Assembly: GCF_019059575.1 (NCBI RefSeq)
Contig: NW_024882759.1
Coordinates: 124,001 to 188,000 of the forward strand
Reading direction: 5' to 3'
Source: Amphibalanus amphitrite
Lineage: Eukaryota; Arthropoda; Thecostraca; Balanomorpha; Balanidae
Length of the DNA stretch: 64,000 nt
Both the position numbers and the translations under genes were made by a program. How positions within the stretch are numbered: position 1 is the stretch's first letter; each line of letters opens with the position of its first letter. This document shows, in pieces, positions 55,808 to 64,000 of the stretch. Under the pieces are notes generated by a model that saw only the letters and a program-made list of their open reading frames with translations, ran no database searches and was not told where the DNA came from.

Positions 55808-56095
55808 ATGTACGATCTTCATCTCATACGATCATTTGGCGTACGATCATTTTCCTTGACGATCTTTAGCGAATACGATCTTTTGTCCATACGAGCATTA
55901 TGTCGTACGGTCTTTATCCATTACGACTTTTTGACATACGATCATTTTCCTTGACGATCTTTAGCGAATACGATCTTTTGTCCATACGAGCATTATGTCG
56001 TACGATCTTTATCCATTACGATATTTTGCATACGATCAACTACCTACGATCTTCTGCCATACGATCTTCTGCTTTACGATCTTTTGTCCGGTTAC
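55808..56095. repeat. TACGATC array, inverted counterpart of 51677-52130
   Basis: Units of about 15-16 bp have the core TACGATCTTT. A block GACGATCTTTAGCGAATACG is repeated at 55857 and 55953 (period 96). The outer edge ATCTTTTGTCC mirrors GGACAAAAGAT at the outer edge of the left array. Confidence 0.88.
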
Positions 56096-56099
56096 CGTC

Positions 56100-57450
56100 G
56101 AACTCAGAGAGGTGACATTGCAGGCACAAAAGCGCCGCAGAAGACACAAAAGCGCCGCAGAAATGGGCCGGCCGTCAAGGTTTCCGGACCGTCGTGCTCT
56201 GAGTGGGCCGCTTTGATTATTTATTCCGATGGTGGTGTGTTTATTCAGGACAGGGCACGTCATAACGGTTTCTCATCCCCTTGCACCACTGAGCCGACAG
56301 ACAGCCGTGCTGCTTCAGCGTAACAGGCCCATTGAGACGCCACAGGAAGGGAGACACAGAGCCGGACAGCCACCGGAGTTGGTATCATACTACAGCGGCA
56401 TCCCGGAAATAGTGGCACGTCCAGTCGCATCAGCCTAAACTACTTCCACGCACACCAAGAATGACCGGAACATCCCACTATAAACCACTGAGCTGCTTAT
56501 CCGCCCCCCCCCCCCTCCACCCCCCACCGCCAGCGGGCGACCACTTTCCGCCTCGTCACCGGGGATTCACGCATAACCTGTTCCTGAATCAGCGGCGCCT
56601 CTCCGCGGGGAGGGAGGGAGGGAGGGGCGGGGCGGCTAGCAATGCAGCCGGTTTGGCGAACGCTGAGGCCACGAGGTTGTTGCTCAAGACTGCACAGCTC
56701 ATGTGTTCAGTGAGCTAGATGACGTGAGCGCGAGGAGCACGCTGGAGGCGCCGGGCTGCGATCAGACACCCACCGGACTGAAAACGACCCTGGGACGGCC
56801 CGCTGCGCCGCGTTCACTGGAGCGCGGCACGTTCGGAGGAAGCCGCCGCCGCCCCGCCCGACAGTTTGTCCACATGTCACATACGTGATGTCACCGACTG
56901 ACATTCGCCGAACGCCATCCTCCTCCGCTGCTGCTGCTCGGATGGCGTCACAAAAGTCTCGGTCGGACCGTTCTCACGCGATTGGGGCTCAACAGGACCC
57001 TCAGGTTGTCCTCTGGGTCCTAGTCTCTTAGATTCGCCTCTGGCCACGATAGACGGACCCCTGGCCATGATCAGCTGATTTCTACAATGACCACATGTGG
57101 GCGCTGTCGATGTGCGAGCTTAGATGAACAGATGGTGTGCCGATGTTTTTCTCTTGTCCTTGGCTGAAGTGGTAATCGGAAGTACCGTTTAGAGTTGTGG
57201 ACAATTGATAAATCAGGGCAATATTGGTGACCTATGATAGCTGGTGTAGCGTTGGATAACTATGTTTCGTCTTAGTTTCGGGCTACACTGAGTCAATGAG
57301 ACGCTGTCGAGCATAGTCGGTTGATTGTTATTGGCTCCAAACGCTGCTGTACCGGGTCACCTCGCATTGATGTGCATATTCGGGCCTAGAAAACGAATAC
57401 GTTCCCGCATAGACCTCTGTATACAGAGGTCTATGGTTCCCGCCAATCTC
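56100..57450. other. Unassigned region with a GC-rich block
   Basis: GC-rich 56500-56880 with a C-run at 56501-56515. No gene supported. A perfect 28-bp palindrome (CATAGACCTCTGTA and its complement) lies at 57408-57435. Confidence 0.45.
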
Positions 57451-57454
57451 AGGC

Positions 57455-57556
57455 AGCTTTTGCCAAATTGTCAGGGAACTCAGATTTGTTTTTCACTAGA
57501 AAAACACAATTCTAAAGAATAGTGTTTTAACTATTGACAACATACCTTCGGTTATA
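57455..57556 (-). repeat. About 100-bp dispersed module, copy 2
   Basis: Reverse complement of the module at 43556-43655: TTTTGCCAAATTGTCAGGGA at its left edge and ACCTTCGGTTAT at its right edge, with very few differences. Confidence 0.7.
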
Positions 57557-57559
57557 GCT

Positions 57560-59700
57560 CCTATGTTTTATCACGACTTACTCTCCGCGAGTGACATGGA
57601 ACGGAGTCCGCTCCGGATATTTTTGGCCCAGCTCGGATTGATTCGGAACGCGCCCCGATGGCTCAGGATCAGATCCAAATTGTTAGGGATTGGAACCAAA
57701 TGGTTCAGGATCGAAACTGATTATAGGCCGAAACCTCAGGCGGACAGCTGATTTTCAGATGTCCCCCGGTCGTTGCCAGGAACTCCGACAGCGTCTTGGT
57801 CGCCGCCTCCAGGCCTGTTCTGCTGAGTGTTTATTTATTCTCGGAAATGGTCCATGGGACAGTCCCGCTATGAATGAAGCTAGAGAAATATTACCTAACC
57901 GTTAAACATTTCCCAAATAAGTATAAAACTACATTTCTGTGTACAAAACTGTACTTCTGTGTATGAAGTTCCGTTTCCTGAGCTCGCCATTCACGGAGTC
58001 GGTCACGGGCCAACTTCTGCGCACATAGAGGCCTACTGCGCCGCAATATTTCTACTTATCATGCCTTGTCGTGGGACTGTACGTTAGCGTACGTTAGCGT
58101 ATAGATGCCAAAGACTCGAGCAATGAGCACAACTGGTTTTAGTGCTTGCCGCACATTCCCCATTCCAGAAAGGATCCCAAATGTTAGAGCTCAGAATTGC
58201 TGTTTCACCACCAGGGAAAATAATTAGAGGTCAGTGTTGCAGAAACATTTAATTATAAGCAATGCACATTTAGCACGTCAATGCCCATCTCCGCTTGTGT
58301 CAGTATATGCTTAACGGCAGAGGACGATACACAAGCAAAGGAACGACGCATGCATATTCAACATTGCCACGCACCACTGCATTGACAAGTTCATGGTGTG
58401 TGTATGAAATACATTGTGATGTTTTGATCGGACACCTGCATAGTTCAACTATCGGGAACACCTGCCTAATCTGAATTGAGCTAGCCGCGTCCGGAACATT
58501 AATTCATAGAGCTTACCGAACAACCCTCGCAGTCCGGTCAGATTAAACTCACCGTCACAGAAATTTCGGATTGAATACCAAACATCTGCTCGCCATCTTC
58601 TGCAATATATCAAGCCACGCGTACATCCTATATATCCATTCACGTCATGCACATTATAGCGCCAGATTCGCGGGCTGAACTAATCCCAAGTTTTACTTTT
58701 TCGAGGCACGCGGCGAGGATTTTGCCGCGTACCAGGTCGCCGTTGTTTCGGAACAGCACTTGACCGGTTGTTCGTGTGAATCATAGCACCCAGCCCGCAC
58801 TGAACCTGGAAATCAGGCGAACGGCGTGCGATAGCGCATGTGCCAATTTTTGCCAAACGCGCCCTTTTGCTGGTTTTAGTACATGTAAGCAACGGGCTGA
58901 CGACCTTGCCAAGTCTTCCTGAAATGTCCTTTCCTGTACGTGCTCCGAGCGTTACGAGACCAATGTGTGTCACTGGTAGCGAATAAATCCAAATTTGGAC
59001 GCTGACGGGGCTCGGCTGTGTTCTGTTGAGAAAAGTCTGGCCGGGCAGGGAGCGGGGAACGCCGGTGGTGAGCGAGGCCCCTCGTGGTAACAATGGAGAA
59101 ACACCGCTGCCAAACGTCCGCGGGTGGTCCAAGCCGCAAGAAACTCATTGTTTGAGGCGCTTGTTGAACAGGTGGATGGTAAAATACAGGCGAGGAGCCT
59201 GTGTTAGCTGCATGATTACATGATGCAACCGTCTTATAAACTAGACACCTTGGTGCATATGGGTACTGCCACATTCAGAAAGGGTGTTTCTGGGTGGGTG
59301 ATACGCAGACACCTCAACAATACTTTCCAGAACTAATCGCGCTGATGAAGTGATTGAATGTTAATCCCTCTTTCTGACGTTCCTTTGAGTCTAACGCTGT
59401 GCAAACCGCTAAAATTTAGCATATTCGCAATTTCAAACTACTTGCCCACCTCGTCTGTCCAGTGTTCTAAAGCCCGTGGCGCCCCTCCTGCCCTCCGCTC
59501 CGCTCTGAACCGAGGACCGGAAGCGGGCGGTCTCCGTCGGAGGACCGGGTCCAAACGGTGGCCTCTGATCGGTCCATGACGTCCCTCCGTCCCCACCGGC
59601 GACCAATCACAGCAGAGAACGCACGCCGGCGCGCGCGCGCGCTCAGGAGAAAGGGAGACTGGAATGATCGGTATCGCTCCCGAACGTTTCGGCGATGGTG
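57560..59700. other. Gene-poor unassigned region
   Basis: No supported gene. A small (GC)n run lies near 59630-59642. Confidence 0.45.
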
Positions 59701-59716
59701 GAGGACTACTTAGGCT

Positions 59717-59889
59717 ATGGCGCGGGCTGATGGCGGTCAAAAGCGAAGTGGAAAGGAGAGAATGTGCACAGCAGACAGAAGGATGAGGCGAGAAGAGGAG
59801 GGATATACGATGGTTGCTGTTGATAAATTGGAAGATGATAACATGGATGGATGCTGTCATAGACAGAGAAAATCGCAGTTATTGGAAGG
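59717..59889 (+). CDS. Weak candidate first coding exon
   Basis: An ATG-started frame of about 57 codons, basic then acidic, ends at a GAAG|GTAAGG donor-like site (about 59889). No family and no partner exon are recognised. Listed only because frame, start and donor coincide. Confidence 0.15.
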
Positions 59890-59934
59890 TAAGGGAGGAG
59901 AACCTACGCCCAAAGGAATGCATTGGTAATCATC

Positions 59935-61440
59935 ATGACGCACTTAAAATCTTGCATTGGTGCTATTCTTTTCCAACACAAGCTATTTAACTTCACATTC
60001 ACTGAGCCACTTTACCAGTTTTAGACCGCTTCAAAATTCATGCCTCATGACTCCCTGCAGACTCATGACATACATATGAACACTCGACCCTAAACAGCAA
60101 CACATTGTGATTTGGCCCTGCATTTTAGCATCACAATCCACCACGCTTCTACCCCGCAAAATGAAGGTAGTCTTTGATAGCCTTTTTGCTATTTATTGAT
60201 GGCAATTAATTTTTTAACTTGCCGTCAACGTTTCAAAAAAGTACGGTGTTTGACAAAACGAGCCCGTCGAAACAGGCGTGGACAGACATGCTCCCGTTGC
60301 GATATCAGAATGGTGCTCTCTGTAACGTGGTCCCCGAACGACTCATCGAATCATCAAACAAACTTTCTAAAAATGGCAGCACAATAGGCGGACGAGCTAA
60401 TTATGTAACCGATGGGACTCGCTAGTGCGCTGAGAGTCGTCAAACCATGCTTTCCTGCATCATTTACAAAATTGAGTCGCAGGCCTTCACAAAAGTTCCT
60501 TTCTAGACAGGGGCGTGCATGTTTCGATAAATTCATGCCTTCCTCTCGCTGCTGGCTGCAGTTTCAGTCGAGTCGTCTGCTGAATTCTGTATGGTAGTTG
60601 GAAGAGTGTCACTCAAGGCCACAGGCCATGGTTCGCTCAACTGGCTCGCCGCACTGCACCATGACCATGAATGTCAGATATACGTCAGACTTCCGTTTCT
60701 AAATCGGGCCCTCGCTGACCGAAATAGCTCGAATGAATGGTAGTGTTTAGTAGCTGTTAGCTCTGAACTCGGCCCGGTGCAGTTTTCAGTGGCAGTGCTA
60801 TACAGAACTCAGTATGATAGGTAGGTTAATTTCTGCAAATATTGGCTTGAATACATAACGAACTCATCAAAATTAAGGATCATAACAAGCTGCTCAAACA
60901 TTTTTCTTTCTATTAAAGGAGGAAAGTATTTTATTATTTATATTTATTATTTATTTATATTTTTATCTTAATATTTTTTATTTTCTTGGTATATATTTTT
61001 TAACGTGAACCATTGCGAAGGAAGACTCCAAAAATAACAGCTTTAAACAGAAGCCTCCAAACTCTGTGTTCTGTCACTCCATTTATCAGCTAAAACTGCT
61101 TTGCGCGAAGAAGAACGGAGTCAATTGTCACAAGATTGTGACAATTCCCCGAGGACTCGATTGCTAAAACCTTTCGTTGTAAGATGGCGTTGCTAGTGGG
61201 ATTGAAGTTATCACTGTGTTATTTTGCAACACAAATTTCCCAGTGGCTGTAACGAATAACGATGATGCCATAATAACAGGTAAAACTAAACCTTTACGAT
61301 CAAAGGTTGGAAAGTCGATGAACATTATGATGCTGAACTGATATGGGCGCAGAAAATTTGCCTTTTTAGTTTTTGCCTCTGAGAATCGGAACCTCCCATA
61401 TGCGCAGCCTCGCAAACTGTTTCCGGATGCAGGTCGCGCA
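59935..61440. other. Unassigned AT-rich region
   Basis: No gene. An AT-rich tract lies at 60925-61000. Confidence 0.5.
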
Positions 61441-62204
61441 ACGATTCTCGCTCACCGTTAACGAGAACAGTTTATCTAATCTCGGTGTCTCGCCACTGTC
61501 CAATCGGCCGGCGCGGCGCGTCCGGCGCTGACGACAATAAGGCACTCAGTGGGCCGACGGGAGCCCAGCAGCTGTCCGGCAGCACCGGCATCGCGCAGGG
61601 CGACGACAGCACTTTGTACCTGCCGCCTCCGCCGCCCCCGCCGCCGATAGCTGCCCAGCTCTGCCCGCCGACTGCACCTGTGCCCCGCCGCTGCTCCCAT
61701 GGACCGGTGATGTCCGATCGCCGGCCCACTCCCAATTCAGCAGGTCGTCACCGCCATATTACGAACCGATAAATCCAGATAAGCCGTCTCAGCGAGCAAT
61801 AAAATGCGGCGACAATTATAGCTTCAGTCAGTCCTGCGCGGAGCTGGCCGAGCAGCCGGGCTCGCTCTGATTACTCCCACGCCGGCCAGACGACGATAGC
61901 GGTGCGTATTGCGTCGACACCGGCACTCCCGGATACGCGCTACGTCATCGGAATGCGTTATCGGGTCTGAAGTAGGTTCCGGTGATTCAGGCGACCCCGA
62001 ACGGTGAGAAGACGGCCTTGTCCCCTCCCCCTGTCAGCGTGACACGCCCCAGTTCCCGTTGGAAGGTTTGCCGAGGGGGCGGCTGTCGCTGGCCGTCGGT
62101 GCTGGTCGTCGGCCGCCCGTTGCACGTGGTTGCACCGCCGGGCCGCGCGCCGCTCTGCCATGCAACGTATGACGCGGTCGGCAGCCGCCGGGATTTCGAG
62201 CCGG

Positions 62205-62454
62205 CGAGGTGACGTCACCTTGTCTGACGTCACGGCCCCGCCCACCGCACTGCGCTCAGCCAATGGAGACGGCTGGTGAGCGAGGCGCTTTGGATGAACG
62301 ATATTATACGTGTGTACGCTATGAGGTGCATTAGTAGCACGGCAGGAGTCGGTGAGGCGACATAGGCGGCCGCGGCTGGTCGGTAGAGCATACGGCGAGA
62401 GCGAGAGAGATAGCACAGAGAGCGAGAGAGAGCGCTATCAGAGGACGAGCCGTG
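62205..62454 (+). promoter_or_regulatory. Promoter-like block: two CREs, GC box, CCAAT box
   Basis: TGACGTCA lies at 62210-62217 and 62225-62232, CCCCGCCC at about 62236-62243 and CCAAT at 62260-62264. They precede a GA-rich leader (62390-62440) and an ATG at 62455. The surrounding 61450-62700 is CpG-rich. Order and spacing resemble a TATA-less housekeeping-type promoter. Confidence 0.45.
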
Positions 62455-62680
62455 ATGGAGTTGACGTCGGCGTCGCGGGGTGACAGCTCCGAGTGCAGCG
62501 CGTGCCAGTGCAGGGTGCCATGTGACTGCGGCCACGGGCCGCTCGACTGTGCACACACCGTCACACAGACGGCCCATGTGCACGCCGTCGACGGCTCGCG
62601 GAGGCGGACCGTGCCCGTGTCGGCGGCGACGGTACGACACAGCACACCCTGCCTCCACGCATTCCAGTATTTATTCAAAC
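62455..62680 (+). CDS. Candidate first coding exon of an unknown gene
   Basis: From the ATG at 62455 a 75-codon frame runs to the donor AAAC|GTGAGT (donor at 62681, phase 1). The N-terminus is Cys-rich (CSACQCRVPCDCGHGPLDC), a spacing that could bind metal, but no family is recognised. The promoter-like block directly upstream supports a real gene. No second exon could be identified. Confidence 0.35.
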
Positions 62681-62882
62681 GTGAGTACATCGTCGAATTG
62701 TATCAGTCGAGCACGGACCGAAAGGTTTGAGGTTCTAATTAATTTTTATTGTCGTAGGTATAAGAGTTTCTGGTATTCCGAGCGGCTGTAAGGTTCCTAT
62801 ATTTTGAGTTAACTATGATTGGTAATTTCCAAACTATCACCGTTTTGCACGTAAAATATGCACACATAAAATGCACATACTA

Positions 62883-62985
62883 ACCGAAGGTTTGTGTTCA
62901 ATAGTTAAAAACACTGTTCGCTAGAATTGTGTTTTTTATTGAAAATGAAAAACGAACCCGAGTTCCCGGACAATTTTGCATACAC
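62883..62985 (+). repeat. About 100-bp dispersed module, copy 3
   Basis: AACCGAAGGTTTGTGTTCAA to GTTCCCGGACAATTTTGC, a more diverged copy of 43556-43655. Confidence 0.65.
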
Positions 62986-62989
62986 CACG

Positions 62990-64000
62990 TACTAGAAGCT
63001 GTAAATAGCGGATGCATGGTTTACTGTTAATTTTATTTTGAAGTTTTGTTTTTCTATACAACGAAGTACGAACATCAATTAAGCTTAGCAAAATTCAATA
63101 TCGATAGGTCCCTTTCATTGCCTGACGTCAGAGTCCATGAAATACGAAAATATATTTCCTTATATGCACTGTTATATTTCATTGTGTAGTTGACCGGACC
63201 GAACCTACCTATCAACTGGTGGATGAACAATTGGCCGACACCAAATAACTTCTCTCGTAACTGTACTCCATTTTCTAACACTCGGCATGTTCTGTTTTGA
63301 ATGTGAAACTATCTAGTTAAATCCACGGCAAAGGGTGGGTAAAAATCGCTGGCATTGCTGGCATTTCGGCTGCGCGCTGATCCGCTCCCCCGTTCCCTGC
63401 ACCCCTGTCACACCATGTAGATTGGGGATGTCGTTTGGTGAGCGACCGACAAACTGGTCGTGCGCGGCGTCGGCGGAGAGCCAGCTTACAGCGTGATTTG
63501 ACGGAGGACACGGAGAGCGTGCCGACCGTCTCTGCCCGGCCGCGGCGACAAGCTGGGTGCGCTCAGACACTCGCGCCCATTTCCATGCTTGCAAGGCTAA
63601 TCATTTTGCCAGACTGTTATGTCTAGGTGTCGGGGGATTACTGGAGTGGCGTCTGGGCGCCCACCTGGCTGTCCACTGCCGTTCGATCGGGTACGCTGAA
63701 AACATGATGGACTCACAAAAATCATCACACCGAACACGGTCTGTACGATAACCCGGTATGCAGCGTATGATGCAAGATGATGCCGTATGCATGACGCAAT
63801 TAGGCGCGGTGCCGGACTGTTAGCCGGCGCGGGGTGTCGGTCCGAGGCTCACTGGGTCGCCCCGCCTGCAGCCGGCATGTTCCTGGTACCATCCCGGCGT
63901 GGTGTTGACCCGCGGTTTCGTGAAGCGCCCATGGGCGGCCTTGCTGTGGCGTCTGGCGCGGCGCGGCGCGGCCGGCCGCTCGGCCTGGCGCCGTGGGGGC
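62990..64000. other. Unassigned end of window
   Basis: No gene recognised. GC content rises sharply after 63780 (GGCGCGGCGCGGCGCGGCCG near the end), possibly the start of another CpG-rich promoter beyond the window. Confidence 0.4.

Noticed and set aside
58680-59274. Overlapping 130-150-codon minus-strand frames
   Set aside because: Two frames are open over the same bases; composition-driven with no recognisable domain.
61472-62416. Several GC-rich frames on both strands
   Set aside because: The CpG-rich promoter-like region keeps many frames open; no domain or consistent exon.

Overview
The window looks like nuclear DNA of an invertebrate animal. It has spliced genes with GT/AG introns, AATAAA polyadenylation signals, very low coding density and a dense population of eukaryotic mobile elements (hAT-like, TTAA-flanked piggyBac-like, TA- or TTA-flanked MITEs, a Tx1/L1-type LINE, a Penelope-like element and a tRNA-headed SINE). 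An arthropod, probably a crustacean such as a barnacle, fits the P450 type and the frequent TAGGTACCTAC-like microsatellites, but the species is inference. Nothing bacterial or viral was seen.

Layout. 1-4000: a 145-bp satellite split by a 2.93-kb hAT-like element that carries a 21-bp minisatellite. 4676-5575: a poly-G hairpin-ended element. 5823-7785 (+): a complete three-exon cytochrome P450. 7853-8358: a hAT-like MITE. About 8400-8647: a SINE. 9789-11685 (-): a complete three-exon, membrane-anchored PC-esterase/CASD1-type SGNH protein, tail-to-tail with the P450. 11.7-30 kb: gene-poor sequence with a Penelope-like element inside a 601-bp perfect inverted repeat (15147-16624), nested TTAA elements (22993-23960), a small hAT-like MITE (28025-28200) and an AGGTCA-rich repeat (28625-29795). 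30.2-39.6 kb: two poly-G elements sharing one TTAA. The second is split by a 7.2-kb Tx1-like LINE, which is itself split by a 666-bp MITE. 40.1-47.2 kb: a TTAA element with a palindromic core, another AGGTCA-rich repeat hosting two younger insertions, and a hAT-like element with a BED-finger remnant. 47-57 kb: tandem duplications and two GATCGTA arrays in opposite orientation flanking 3.7 kb of nested elements. 57-64 kb: mostly unassigned, ending in a GC-rich promoter-like block with a possible first coding exon at 62455-62680.

Only two host genes are well supported. Most of the window records mobile-element insertions, many of which can be delimited to the base by target-site duplications. 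One possible host connection is a pair of overlapping DR1 nuclear-receptor-type motifs (three AGGTCA half-sites spaced by one base) in the element just upstream of the P450.
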